From: Sepiola atlantica
Lineage: Eukaryota > Mollusca > Cephalopoda > Sepiida > Sepiolidae
Assembly: GCA_963556195.1 (NCBI GenBank)
Contig: OY744531.1
Coordinates: forward strand, 101,216,123 to 101,280,122
DNA: 64,000 bases
Reading direction: 5' to 3'
In this document: positions 33,005 to 45,233 of the stretch, piece after piece
Layout: the number at the start of each line of letters is the position of its first letter
How positions within the stretch are numbered: the first letter of the stretch is position 1
Made by a program: the position numbers and the translations under genes
Notes under the pieces: generated by a model
Database searches by the model: none
Seen by the model: only the letters and a program-made list of their open reading frames with translations
What the model was told of the DNA's origin: nothing

Positions 33005-33117
33005 ATGTCTAACCAAATGGCCGCATTGGATTCTCTTGGTTCCCTCAATTCAATTTTAGAAGAATGGGATCGAACATACGAAGAAAATTCCATGGATCCG
33101 GTTTCAATCCTGAAAAG
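33005..33117 (+). CDS. DCAF1: DCAF1 (VPRBP), first coding exon
   Basis: DCAF1 is the substrate receptor of the CUL4-DDB1 ubiquitin ligase, and acts mainly in the nucleus in protein turnover and cell-cycle control. The exon begins at ATG 33005 and encodes 37 residues plus AG of a split codon before the donor AG|GTAAGA. The protein starts MSNQMAALDSLGSLNSILEE and continues WDRTYEENSMDPVSILK. This matches the N-terminal helix of animal DCAF1 (pattern L-x-x-L-L-E-Q-W-E-x-E ... P-I-L-T-R). The split codon AG|G is completed by 51994 to give Arg, followed by the second exon in frame. An in-frame second ATG at 33017 (AACCAAATGG) has a better Kozak context and could be the real start. A non-coding 5' exon cannot be excluded. 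The large WD40 and acidic C-terminal parts are outside the window. Confidence 0.9.
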
Positions 33118-33520
33118 GTAAGACTTCTCATTTTAGTTGTACTTTATTATAATTTTAAGTACAATTTGAAGTTTTTTCCCTTCCACGCTTTGAACAGAAA
33201 AATAAAAATTAGACCTATTTTTTTTGTCCAATTACACGTCATCACTCAGGAAATATCTGGGGAAATTAAAAGAATTTTGAATATTTTAGACTTTAGAGTG
33301 GGGGTTCACTTTAATATGTAAATATAACGTAAAATGATTACCCACTTCCGGCCCAGAAAGCTTTGTTGATCGCTCAGTTCTTTATCACATAACACAAGAC
33401 AGAACGACTCAGTAAAATCTGGTAACGAGTTTAAACAACCGGAAGGCGACCATACAAAATGATACCCGGGTTCCAGAAATTAAAACCGAAAAAAAAAACA
33501 ATTGATATATATATATATAT

Positions 33521-33880
33521 ATTATTACATCATTGCATTTTTTTACAAATAAACTGACTTAATTTAAAAAAAAACCCTAAAACAAAACAAAACATTAGTA
33601 ACAATAATTGACCCCCCCCCCCCAAAACACCTTATTTATTTATATATAAATTTTTTTATTGCATCATTGCATTTTTTTACATAAACAAATAAACTGACTT
33701 AATTAAAAAAAAAAACTAAAAAAAACAAACATTAATAACAATAATTGCAAAAAAAAACCCAAAACACCTGATTTATTTATATATAAATTTTTTTATTACA
33801 TCATTGCATTTTTTACATAAACAAATAAACTGACTTAATTAAAAAAAAAAAATTAAAACTCAAAAATACATAATTGCAAA
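33521..33880. repeat. Degenerate tandem repeat, about 140 bp x 3
   Basis: ACATCATTGCATTTTTTTAC, AATAAACTGACTTAATT and CACCTTATTTATTTATATATAAA recur at a spacing of about 137-140 bases. Confidence 0.8.
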
Positions 33881-34062
33881 AAACAAACTATTTACAAAAA
33901 AAATGCAGTGATGTAAATAAAAAGTAAAATTGAATTATTTCATCTTGTGGCGGTTATTCCGAATTCATAATCTTTAAAAGACAGACGATTTCTCTATTTC
34001 GGTCATAATAATAATTTAAAAAAGGTCAATCTTTTTCAGGTAAAATTTTATAATTAAAATTT

Positions 34063-34631
34063 GGGTCATTTATAACGACAGCTAACAAAACGAAAAAGGT
34101 AAAAAACAAACAAATATGCAACAAATGTTACCAAAGGCAAGATAAGTTACTCTTCTTCTAACCTGGATAAGTATATTTGTGTTTTAACTTATTTTAAAGA
34201 GTTTATTTGTTCAAAACATACCTGATGTCTACCTGTTCAGTTAGAACGAATACAAAAATAGCTGAAATTACAGTTTCGATAATCGCTCAAAAACCGAAAA
34301 TTAAGCAAAATACTGGTAGAATATATTTTCCCACGATTTATGACATTTATGTAACACTATTTTGTTTATTTTTCGATTTTTCATCAAGGATCCCCGTGCT
34401 GGGCTCATGAACCGCCATTTTTTTTTTTCGTTCTAACTGAACAGGTAGACACCAGGTTTGTTTTGAACAGAAAAACGCTTTAAAATAAGTTAAAACACAA
34501 ATAAACTTATCCATGTTAGTAGAAGAGTAACTTATTTTGCCTTTCGTGACATTTATTTGTTGTCTTTGTTTTTTTATTTATTTTTTTTTTATAACCCTTT
34601 TTCGTTCTGTTAACTGTCGTTATAAATACCC
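34063..34631. mobile_element. Long-TIR MITE, about 570 bp
   Basis: Inverted repeats of roughly 190 bp. The left GGGTCATTTATAACGACAG pairs with the right CTGTCGTTATAAATACCC. Inner blocks GGCAAGATAAGTTACTCTTC and GTCTACCTGTTCAGTTAGAACG pair with their complements at about 34430-34550. Partial relatives lie at 37480-37740, 41690-41770 and 42170-42370. Target duplication is not clear. No coding capacity; the 67-codon frame across its middle is not credible. Confidence 0.65.
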
Positions 34632-34707
34632 CAAATTTTCTGGTATTTTGTTTAAATAAAGATTAAATATCAAGTAAAAATTCCATTTTTACTCGATATG
34701 GAATTTT

Positions 34708-34969
34708 GGTTAATTCGTCGTTTCCCAGCCAAAATGGCGGACAATGAATCGGCTGCATTTTTCTAATTTCTTTTTTTCTTCCAATCTCACAAGTAAAGTC
34801 CAAATAAATTGCTTTGAACTAATTTCCCAACTGTATTTCCTTTTAAACTAATTCAAGGTAAATTTGAAATGAGTTCAAAACAATTTATTTGTCTTAACTC
34901 AGTTGTGAGGTCGGAAAACTGCAGACGATTCAGTGTCCGCCATTTTGGCTGGGAAACGACGAATTAACC
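34708..34969. mobile_element. hAT-like MITE, 262 bp (copy 2)
   Basis: Termini GGTTAATTCGTCGTTTCCCA and TGGGAAACGACGAATTAACC are perfect inverted repeats. The inner CCAAAATGGCGGAC pairs with GTCCGCCATTTTGG. Flanks GGAATTTT (34700-34707) and GGAATTTA (34970-34977) match at 7 of 8 bases. Same family as 7415-7669. Confidence 0.75.
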
Positions 34970-35139
34970 GGAATTTAAGTATCTTGTATTAAAATAAATA
35001 ATAAAAACTGTAAAAATACAATGAAAATGCTTTCTCTTTTCATAAGTCGTCTGCTTCGAAAAAAAGGGTAAAACAAATAAATTATTTCGTTCTAATTGCG
35101 TAAAAATGTCGTTTCTAGTGTAAGTTTACAACTTTATAT

Positions 35140-35143
<4 letters not shown>

Positions 35144-35212
<69 letters not shown>
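35144..35212. repeat. AT microsatellite plus poly-T
   Basis: (AT)n of about 40 bases followed by about 30 T. Confidence 0.9.
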
Positions 35213-35216
<4 letters not shown>

Positions 35217-35651
35217 CATTACAACTTTAATCGTCTGGTTCTAAAGAAAAAAAACGTTTCAGAAGTCCTTAACAGGGAGGGGGAAACTTCGGAAACATTC
35301 GGAACGGCGTACCTTCTTTCGTCTATTTCCGTTCGTTTTCGTAGAAATCGTTTTACATACGTCATGTCCCTAACTTTTTGGTCGTATTTCCCGAAACAGT
35401 TCCAAATTACAAAAAGAAATGATGCCAAGTTTAGTTACCATACGTCGTTAGCACCGGAAGTTTCTCAGATTGTAAACGTTTGCACCTCGTGTCCTGTTTA
35501 TTTTTTTGTTCCTCGTGCTTCTATCATGAAGCTGTCAATGTTACATGAAATTTCACAATAAGGTTGCATATTTTTTTGCATTAATTGTTCCACATTGTCC
35601 AGGAAATGTTTCGTGAAAATTCTCTAACCCTACCCCCCCCTTAACTTTCGC

Positions 35652-36064
35652 GGTGCTTCTGTAGTTTCACAATAACATGTTAGACCTCTCTTAAAAATAT
35701 CTAAAATGTATAAACTTTATGGACTTACGTGGTAGCTGAAAAGACTACGCAAATTCATCCAGTATTTATTTAAATTAAAAATAACACGATTTTATCTATC
35801 GTCGCCATTTTTGTTAAACTGAGTTTTCAAAGAAAAAAAAATCTAGGTTATCTCCCTTGCCTAATCAGTAAACTGAACTTGGTAACAAAATGTCTACCGA
35901 TACGTAATATCGTTTTTTTTTCTCTCTTTTTCTAATTTAATAAATACTGGATGAATTTGCGTAATTTTTTTCTGTACAATCTGATTTTCAGCTAACATCT
36001 AAGTACATAAAGTTTATATGTTTCTTTAAATATTTTAATGTCATTGTGAAACTACAGAAGCACC
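35652..36064. mobile_element. Long-TIR MITE, 413 bp, GGTGCTTCTGTAG ends
   Basis: GGTGCTTCTGTAGTTTCACA at the left pairs with TGTGAAACTACAGAAGCACC at the right. Inverted pairing continues for about 120 bases (AAATTCATCCAGTATTTATT against AATAAATACTGGATGAATTT). No clear 8-bp duplication in the flanks. Confidence 0.7.
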
Positions 36065-36869
36065 GAAAATTGTTTTTGGTTAGAGTTAGGTATTAGTTTA
36101 TTTTTTTGCCTGAACATTTTTGACACTTTAGTTTAGATGTCATAATTTATTTGCTTTATTTTTCTGAAGGCAGGGGCAGACAATCAACCGGAAGTAACAT
36201 AGAATTAGATGTTATCCAAAATAACAATAACAGCGAACAGTGTTTTTTATTTAATGTAAAAATTTATAAAAATAAAAATTATTTTTTAATTGTATAATCT
36301 TAAACTTTATAACTTTTTAAATAAATTTTAATAATTTAATAAAACGAATAGTCAATTTTTTTTGTATAAATTAAAACTTGATAAAACAAATTTATAATTT
36401 AAAACTTTACAAAAACTGATTTTTTGGGGGAGGGGTGGACTGGCTTGTTAAAGTACTAATATCTCGCAGATTGAGGTCATTCAGATCCATTTTTGGATAA
36501 AAAAAATCAGTCTAAGCTTTTTCCGGTTGATTGGGTTGAGTGAATGGAACTCTTCAATTTTGATTTCCGATTCAGTGACTAGCATCCTATACTACAGAAG
36601 TGCCCATTTTTTTTTCTTTGCTATCAAGTTTTTCTTCCTGATAAAAGTTAATCACTCCTTCGAGAGACAACAGCCAATGATACCTCGTGAAAATTCATTT
36701 CAATCAGTTGAAATGTTGACATGTCTGCTTATTTTATCGCATTTTGATTGGCAAACCGCTTCGGCACTTTCCGATGGTTTACGTAAACATCCGGAAATTA
36801 CCGACGCTAAGTCGATTTTAGCGTGGGTCCTAATCTAAGAAAGTACCTTTTTTTTTTTTCTTCTCCGGT

Positions 36870-37435
36870 ACTCTTATAGAGAACACACCGCGTTTCCGTA
36901 ACTTCGCGTCATCAGGTCTACGAAGCGCCCGAGAGTTGACCACGCGAAAACTGCCAAACTCTAAATTGAAGAATGGCAGACGATAAATTCAGACGAAGAA
37001 AATCAAAGTAAAATACATATATAAAAATAAAGAACGAACAATACAGAGATAGACAACTGTTATTAATTAGATGTTTATTTTTTTTATCAAAGGAATCATT
37101 GTTAATCAAATGTTTTTTTGTGCACCGAAAAGTTTCAAAAGATGATTTTTTTTTCGTTGTTTGTCATAACAACGAAACCACTGTTTTTAACCAATTTTTC
37201 TTTTTTAATGCTTTTTCTTAACATTTTGTGGTTTAGGTTTAGTCTTTCGTTAGAAGTAACCGTTTCTGACAGAACTCAATGAGTCCTTCGAGAGATTCAA
37301 CGCGCTGACACAGATCGTCGAAATTAATTTATTCCAAAAGTTATCGTCTGCCTGCTGCAACCTGATTGGTTGAACGGCTCGAACGTTGAATTCGCGCAGT
37401 CACGGAAACGCGGCGCGGTCTCTAGAAGAGTATCA
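36870..37435. mobile_element. Inverted-repeat element (possible MITE)
   Basis: TACTCTTATAGAGAACACACCGCGTTTCCGT-like sequence at 36868-36900 pairs with ACGGAAACGCGGCGCGGTCT and CTAGAAGAGTA at 37404-37432. Related sequence with a GAGTCCTTCGAGAGA/CTCCTTCGAGAGA block also occurs at 36650-36830. Ends uncertain. Confidence 0.4.
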
Positions 37436-37954
37436 TTTTTTCTTTAGTATTTTGTTTAATTTTCGATTTTTGAGCGATTATCGACCCTGCACGTTAACGT
37501 GTAATGTCAGCTATTTTTTCTTTTCGTTCTAACTTAAGAGCTGATACCTAGTTTTGTTTTGAACTAAAAACGCTTTAAAATAAGTTAAAACACACACAAA
37601 AAAAAACTCTCAGTAGGTAGACGACTAAGAGTAACTTATCTTGCCTTTGGTAACATTTATTTGTTTATTTGGTTTCTTCGCCCTTTTTTTGGTTTTGTTG
37701 GCTCTTGTTAAAAATGTCCTAATTTTTATTTAGACAAACAATGGGAAACGTGAAGATTAGATGTCGATTAAGATTTTTCGGAAAGGCGATATAAAACTTT
37801 GTATATTGTTTTTTAAAAGATTATATGCTGAAAGAAGTCGTGTTAAAATCAATTTAGTACGTATAAAATCTGAAGAAAACACTTAAATAAGTAAATAAAT
37901 ATGCTAGTATTATCCGCTTATTTCATAGATGACATTTATTTATTTAAAAAAAAA

Positions 37955-38258
37955 ATAGTTCACCCCAAATAAGGTAAGCCGCCACTGTAGATGTAAGGGG
38001 CTACTGAGAAAAAGGGTGAAACTTAAATTGGGAGCTGTGCAGCGAGATGTCTGTTTACATAAGTTTTAAATTTCTGCATGTCAGTACCGTCAGGAAAACA
38101 GGGAGCAGGGAGGGAGTTCCTGAGTCCATCAGCACGAGGATAGAAGCTTTTGGAGTAGAAAGCTCTTCGGCATCTGGGGACCTCCACACTGAAGGGGTGG
38201 GATTTGGCAGATTGTCGCGTTGGTCTAGTGAATTTACGTCGAGGGGGCACCAGAGCAC
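37955..38258 (-). pseudogene. LINE 3' end (CR1/Jockey-like tail)
   Basis: The - strand reads VEVPRCRRAFYSKSFYPRAD and MQKFKTYVNRHLAAQLPI, the best-preserved frame of this tail in the window. It has a 3' UTR ending at the CACCCCAAATAAGG region (37955-37975 on +). The ORF is 5'-truncated near 38258. Confidence 0.8.
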
Positions 38259-39002
38259 AATTTCGATCGGATCGAAATTATTTGCTAAAAAAATCGGAAT
38301 CGGAAGTACGTTCGCTGAAAAGTAGTCTTTAAGGCATTTTATATAATTAAAATTAAAATATAAGAATTATTTTATTAAACAAATATTTTTATAAATACTT
38401 TAATTTTTTAAATACATTGTTTTTATAACTCACTAAAAGACTTAACTTCATTTTCATTACACCGCGTTTCCGTTACACTTTTTGTATCTACCAGTTTTAA
38501 TACGTAATACTCAATTGATTCTAACCAATGTTTTCAGCATGTCATAATCTTGAAAGTTTTTGACCTATTGCAGATCACTTTTTCGAAAAATCTTAACCAT
38601 TTTATTCTGATCTTCGCGTTTACCCAAACAATGTTTCTATAAATAAGAATCTTTAGAACCATTATATATTTTAGACTTGACTGGGATGGGGGGGGGGGGG
38701 AAATTTTGCATATAAATCTAACGTAAAATGATCACCCACTTCTGAATCGGATAGCGTTTTTAAGGAAAGTCCTTAATTAGTATGGTATATCTTTTCAAAG
38801 ATTAAAACTGTTGGAAAATGAACCATTCCTTGAATTTCCCAAGACACACAGGCTACAGCAAACAACGTTGAAATAAAAACAAAAAATAGCATTAAAAGAA
38901 ATTTAGATTAAATATTTATTAGCAATATCTAAATAAAATGTCAGCATGACTGAGGAAAAAAAAATTAAGTAAAAATTACAATAAAATAGAATTAAAAAAA
39001 AA

Positions 39003-39178
39003 AAAAAAAATACTGAAAAAATATCTAGTTTAAGATTAGTTTTTTTTATGTTCGAAAAAAAAAAATTAAAAAAATTGATATATTTATATTCTAAAATATA
39101 AATATATCCATTTTATTTATTTATTTTTTTTTTCGAACATAAAAAAACTAATCTTAAACTAGATATTTTTTTTCGGTA
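39003..39178. repeat. Long hairpin
   Basis: AATATCTAGTTTAAGATTAG on the left pairs with CTAATCTTAAACTAGATATT on the right, with TTTTTTATGTTCGAAAAAAA pairing inside. The arms are about 80 bases. Confidence 0.85.
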
Positions 39179-39202
39179 CTTTTACAGTATTTAAACCGAA
39201 CT

Positions 39203-39685
39203 GGGTGCTTATACATGAAAAACGCAGTTACAAAGGTGAAAATCGCCGTTCCAAATAAATTAACCGGAAAGCTCTTTGATATAAATATTTATGGATCAGG
39301 TAAAAATAGGTATCTACACCAACAATTAGCAAAAGTTATCGAGTAAAATTTAAATTATAAATAAACATAAGTTTTATCGTATTTTACGGACCGAAAAACC
39401 GTGGTCGTCGTAATAGTAAACCATGGTTTACTATTACGACGGCATCGGAAAAACACGTAAATCAAGGGGACATAATTCGGTTTGTCATATAAGCAAGTAA
39501 TAAATAAATGGCGATCGGCAAAATAAGATAAGGCTTATTTTAAAAAAAATTTTTTTTTAAAATTTTACTCGATTTTTCCTAATTTTTGGTGAAGATACTT
39601 ATTTTTGCCTGATAGGAAATTTAGTCTAAATAATATTTATTTAAAAATGCGGTTTTCATACCTGCCCTCATCTGTATAAGCACCC
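39203..39685. mobile_element. Long-TIR MITE with a perfect central palindrome
   Basis: Termini GGGTGCTTATACA and TGTATAAGCACCC. Inner blocks TGAAAAACGCAG / TGCGGTTTTCA and ATCGAGTAAAATTT-like sequence pair. A 36-bp perfect palindrome centred on CCATGG lies at 39406-39441 inside it. No target duplication found. A CCGTCGTAA...TTATGACGG arrangement also occurs near 41150-41190. Confidence 0.6.
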
Positions 39686-42496
39686 TAAACGTTTTTTTTT
39701 GTTGTTGTTTTTTAACTCTAACGTAAGTTTTGGATGTAGTTGGGCAAAGGTCGGATTCGGTTCAAATTCTGTAGAAGCATCCATTTTCTGTCACTCACTC
39801 TAAACATTGTTTGTTTACTAGTTCTAACGTGCGTTTTACTTTCATTTTTTATTTTGCCCATTGAATGATCATCCTCTTAGTTTCTTGTATAAGAAAATAT
39901 TTTATGAAAAATAATTCAATGATGAAATGTTATTAAAAAAAAATCGGTTTTGCAATAAATAAGACATCTTTTAATTTAATTTTATAAATTAAAAGCTAAA
40001 AATGTAATTTAAAAATTTTTTAAAGCAAATTATTTAATAAGATGTTGAAACTTCAATCGGTTCATTACACTTTTCGATACTTCTCCAGTTTACGGACCGT
40101 GCTATTTTAAAAACATTTTTTAAAGAGGATTTCAAGTTAAATTCAATTTTTATGGTCGCTTATTAAATTGTTAGGTGAAAGTACAGAATAGTTAACAAAG
40201 CCCTCTTTACCATGGCCACCGAGTGGCCATGCCTCCACTCCCATGTTAAGAATGGCTTTCTAAATAATAACGTTATTAACATGCCGGTCAGGGGCAACTG
40301 GAAGTGAAATTCAGCATCGAATCGTAACTTTCACCCATTTTAAATGAATTATGAGTTAATTTTTAAAATATTTATAATTTTACTAATCACACTTATTCGG
40401 CACGCACGCACTTTTAAAAATATTGATTTATTTGCTTGTGGGGGTTTATTTATTTATTTTTTTAAAATGAATTTTAATTAACATTTTATCCCAAACGATC
40501 GATTAGGCTCTTCCTATTTATGGTGAAATTTTAATAACTTTTTCTGAAAATCTAATATTATTCTTAAAATGAAGACACTAAAATAAGTTAAAAATTAATT
40601 AGCGCTTAAATTCTAGCGGTTAAAATTCTATTCAACCGTCGCGCCGCAAAACCGGATGTAGAATTGCTAACGCAACGCGCATGCGTCGTCTTTTGCGCAA
40701 ATTTTAGTCGCATCTCCCAAACCAGAAATATTACTTATTACTAAATATTTTTATTAAAAAAAATATTACTACTTTTTTTCGGCGATTACATGTAAACACG
40801 CTAAAAACCTTGGTGGTAAAAATATTTTAGAATTTAGTGGGAGATCAGTTTCGCTTATAAATTTAACGTAAAATGATCACCTATTTCCAGGCCAGAAGTT
40901 TCTAACCGGGTAGCGTTTTGAAGTGCATGCGAAATAAAATGGAACTCTAACGCATGCGCACGATTTCTAAGAAATATCCTGAAAATTACATACCTTAATT
41001 CTACCAATAACCCTAATCCGAGTGATAACAAACCTCCACCCTTAAAAAAATGTATAAGATTTTTTATTAAAACCAGAAAATGGTTATATGTCGATCAAAC
41101 ACAATTTGGTCAAAAAGTGAGTGATTATTTGATTTTATATTCTAAACCACGGCCGTCGTAACAACCCATTATTATGACGGTCGTGGCTAAACTGACCCCC
41201 CCCCCCCCCCATCTAAATTATTTTAATTTTTATCGCCAAGTTTTTTTCCCCCAAATTGTTTACACGACTCGGCTGAAAAAAAGTAGAATCTCATCAATTT
41301 TCTTTTTGGTTGAACTAGCATAGGGTCCTAATAATACCCTTTTTTTTCCCAGACAAAAATAAAAAAAAAAAAAAAAAAAAAAATGGAGAAAATATAAGTT
41401 GGGGTTAACGGCAGCAATATAAAAATATCCGCCACTATCCTGCATTATCCATCAGGATTTGTCTCACGTGACTCAAATGAAGCAATCAATTGCAATCATT
41501 TAAACATAGAGAATAGTCTTCATTATTAAAAATAAGCACCGTTTGTCATTTTATTGACCCCCCCCCTCCCCCAATACAATATTTTTCTTTTCGGTTTATT
41601 TTCAAAATAGAATTTACGTTGATGGATTTTTCTCACATTAAGTCTGCTCTCGATTTAAATAATTAAAATTAAGTAAAGTTATATTAAAAAAAAAGGCAAC
41701 AAATAAATGTTACCAAAGGCAAGATAAATTACTCTTCTACTTGTATAAGTTTATTTGTTTATTTTATTATTTTCTTTTATAAATAATCTTTTTTTATTTA
41801 TTACACTAAAAATGAATGTCATTTTTGGGTGTATTGAAGCGGTTAGCTTCTAAAATGACCGGCAAATTTTATCGACTAGTTTTGTCTGTTATTTGTAGGA
41901 GGGTATATTTTGTTTGGTAAGAAACAAATCCTGAAATCAAACGGTTTATTACAATTAAATGGAAATATATTACAAATTAAACATAATAATGGTGTATTTA
42001 AAAACAAAAACTTAGACAGTTTCAGCACGTTGAAATATATAGGTCGGTAGATACTTAACTTCTACTGCGTTTCGTATAAGTCTTTAGTTTATTATATTTT
42101 TTTTTTTTAGAATTTTTGGTTTAACATTTCTGCACTTTTACTAAGGGAGTATTTATACTTATTTTTAATTAAGCGGGGCGCTGAGAACCTATTTAAAACT
42201 AGAACGAAAAAAAATGGCTAACATTAGTCACGTGGAGTCTTGATAATCGCTCAAAAATCGAAAATCCAACAAAATACTGGTAGAACATTCCATTTTCGCA
42301 CGATTGGTGACATTTATTGAATGTGTTTCTACCAGTATTTTTTTAACCCATTATCAAGGGTCCTCGTGCAGGCTCATTGATAGCCATTTTGTTTTTCGGT
42401 AGTTTAGGGTTAGGTTAGGGTAAAAATTAAATTAAAAAAAGTTTAGTTCGTATTGTCTAATTAAATATAACTTTACTTTATTTCAATTAAAGCAAA

Positions 42497-42562
<66 letters not shown>
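42497..42562. repeat. AT microsatellite
   Basis: About 66 bases of uninterrupted (AT)n. Confidence 0.95.
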
Positions 42563-42569
<7 letters not shown>

Positions 42570-43229
42570 TTTTTTAAATTTATTTATGAGTTACTAAATA
42601 ATAACGTTATTTCAGCACGGTCCCTAAACTGCGAAAGTACCAAGAAAAATATTAAGTATTGCAGAAAAGATAAACTTAATAAAAAAACAAAACATAAAAA
42701 ATACTTCAACGTTTATTCTATTTTGAAAAGTAATAAAAAATAAATTGAAAAGAAAAAATATTGTATTCATTGGGGGCGAATAAAATGATAATTCGGTGCT
42801 TATTTTTAATAATAAAGACGATTCTCTATTAAATGATTGCGACTGATTGGTTTATTTGAGTCACATGAGACAAATCGTGGCGGATATAAAGTGCGGCCCT
42901 GGGGTTAATGATTGAAAAGGATTTTTTTTTTTTTTTTCTAGGAAAAAAAGAAGATTTATTGTCTACGAAATGTTAATTTAATTAAATTAGAAAATTTCAG
43001 AGTACTATTTGATTTTGGAACCACAATTAAATAATAACTTGAAGAAAATTCACTGTCTTTCGTTGACACTGACTTTTAAAACTTGTTCGAATTTTTGCCT
43101 TCCCATTTCTGTTACGTAAATTAGAGTGAAAGGGTTTTCGACATTACTTTCGAACAAAATATATTTTATATTTAAACTGTTAGTAAAAACAAATAACACT
43201 TAAACACAACAAAAGCACCAAGTTATTGT

Positions 43230-43990
43230 GAGTTTTATCATACACGAAAAACGCCAAAATGAAAAGTCGACCGAAAAATATAGTCTCCATCTTTATAAAC
43301 AAGTTAAAACTAAGCTAGTTATGGAAAAACCCAAGTTCATGATTTTTTTTAAGTTAAAGGGCAGTTATGAACTAGTTATCGTTCTTCCTTAGCTAGCCTG
43401 ACGTATTTTGGGGCCGTTAGCAAAATAACACAAATATAAAGTAGGAAACAATAAAGACACAAAAAGGAGCGAATAATGAAGTTAACGCAGAAATCTAATT
43501 CAACAATACAATAAAAAGTGAAAAGCTGGGGCTACCTCATTCAGCTAATCAGGGCTTAGCTTCCTTCCTCTTTCAGAACTGATATGGCCCACCGGCAACA
43601 TACCAGAACACGCAGACGCAACGCTAATGATAACTATGATGATGAAAAGTGTGTAGCGGGCAGGTGACGATGATGATGATGATGAAGGCATGGCAAATAC
43701 ATGGAAACAGGTTGAACCCCCCCCCCCCCCCCCAACTCCCCTTCGACACTGTTAAATGGCCAGGAAAATACACTTTCCAAAAGTCTCTTAACTTGTTGAT
43801 AAAGATGACTATTTTTCCAGCCTAGTTTTTTTCGGTTCAGCATTTCACGTGTACGATGAAACTCACTATACCTTAGTGTTTTTTTTTTTTTTTTTTTTTA
43901 ATACTATTACTATAACGTGGTTCAAGTAAGAATATGTTTAGGAGTAATTCACAAACCCCATTTCACTCTAAATAATGCAACTGAAACAGG
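43230..43990. repeat. Inverted-repeat element related to 31190-31560
   Basis: CTCCATCTTTATAAACAAGTTAA (43288-43310) is the reverse complement of TTAACTTGTTGATAAAGATG (43789-43808). The GTTATCGTTCTTCCTTAGCTAGCC segment (43374-43397) matches 31323-31347. A GAT microsatellite and a poly-C run are inside. Confidence 0.5.
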
Positions 43991-44164
43991 AAATAACCAA
44001 AAGTATTATTTATTTATTTTCAAATATTGAAACATTGACAAAAACAAAACTGTATTTTTTTTAATTGAAAAAAAAAAGGAAAAAAAAAGAAAAGCATTAT
44101 TTTAATTCATATTAATATTTGTAAATTCTTGATTTTATTTAGACCGAAATTGCTATTCCGCTAA

Positions 44165-44545
44165 GATGCAAAGTGTAGTATCTGTTCTGATACTACACTT
44201 CATCGTTTCTGTCCACGGTCACTGAAAGAGAAATTCTTCTAGACTGAGGCAATTTTTATTTTTGTCGAGCGAAAACAGATGTTTGAAGTGTTTAATGAGA
44301 GAATTAATATTTAATCTTTCGTATTCCATACAAGAAGTTGTAATATTGGTTTTAAAATAGATATAAAAAATTCCCCCCCCCCTTCCCCGTCTTTCTCGTA
44401 GGAAGACAAGTCTAAAAAAAAAAGTTAGACACGTTATCAACTTCTCACTCAATTCTGTTTGTGACGTCTCCTCAGACATCAAGAAATGACCATGACCCAA
44501 TCGTTTAGATGCAGCTAAGTGCAGACAGTTCAATCGCACTATGAA
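44165..44545 (+). mobile_element. U2 snRNA-derived SINE, family 2 (copy 1)
   Basis: Head CTAAGATGCAAAGTGTAGTA, then TCTGTTCTGATACTACACTT (U2 5' domain with GTAGTA), followed by GGTCACTGAAAGAGAAATTC and TTCTAGACTGAGGCAATTTT. The same head and body order is at 52163-52400 (+) and 60030-60180 (-). The body differs from family 1. The right end is unclear. Confidence 0.7.
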
Positions 44546-44683
44546 TTTACTTGTTTTTTAAATTTTTTTTTTTTTTTTAATCGAAATGAAAGTTGTTTTT
44601 CATTTATCACACTTATATTACAATCAAATTGGGTCACTGCTAGTTAAATCAATACATTATAGCCATTTTAAATACTGATATAT

Positions 44684-44720
<37 letters not shown>

Positions 44721-44744
44721 TTATTTAAAAAAAAAAATTCTGTT

Positions 44745-45170
44745 TTACTCAAGTTCACTCCAAACAAGGCCCAATGCCACTGAGACGTAGGGGCCTATTG
44801 TGAATTAGGTGAATCCTATATGGGGAGTTTTGCAGCGAGATGCTTGTTCGCATTACATTTAAAGGCCTGTATGTTAGTACGGTCAGGGAGCAGGAAGGGA
44901 ATTCCAGTAGCTAGCATTACGAGGAAAGAAGCTATTAGAGTAGAAAGCTCTCCGGCTTTTGGGGACCTCAACAATGAAGGAGTGGGATCTTGCTGACTGA
45001 TGGGTTGATCGGGGAGGGGGGGGTATTTATGCACAGGGGTGTGACATTGCGGCGATGTGACAGAGGCTGGAGCATGCTTGATCGTGAGGGGTCTATTAGA
45101 TTAAAGATTCTTTCCTTTTTACCTTGTCCAAGAGAGGCTAGTGTTTGGTGCACTAGCCCAAATGTGACAC
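44745..45170 (-). pseudogene. LINE 3' end (CR1/Jockey-like tail)
   Basis: On -: LLRSPKAGELSTLIASFLVM in one frame; in another the C-R-K/R-x-F-Y-S-N-S-F-F-P-R tail. Then NIQAFKCNANKHLAAKLPI. It extends upstream through HRRNVTPLCI-like sequence (about 45050), as in full-length relatives. Confidence 0.75.
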
Positions 45171-45184
45171 TACTCCATACATAC

Positions 45185-45233
45185 ATGCATATATATATAT
45201 GTATATGTATATATATATATGTATATATATTAT
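45185..45233. repeat. AT/GT microsatellite
   Basis: ATATATATGTATATG array next to the mariner terminus. Confidence 0.9.
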
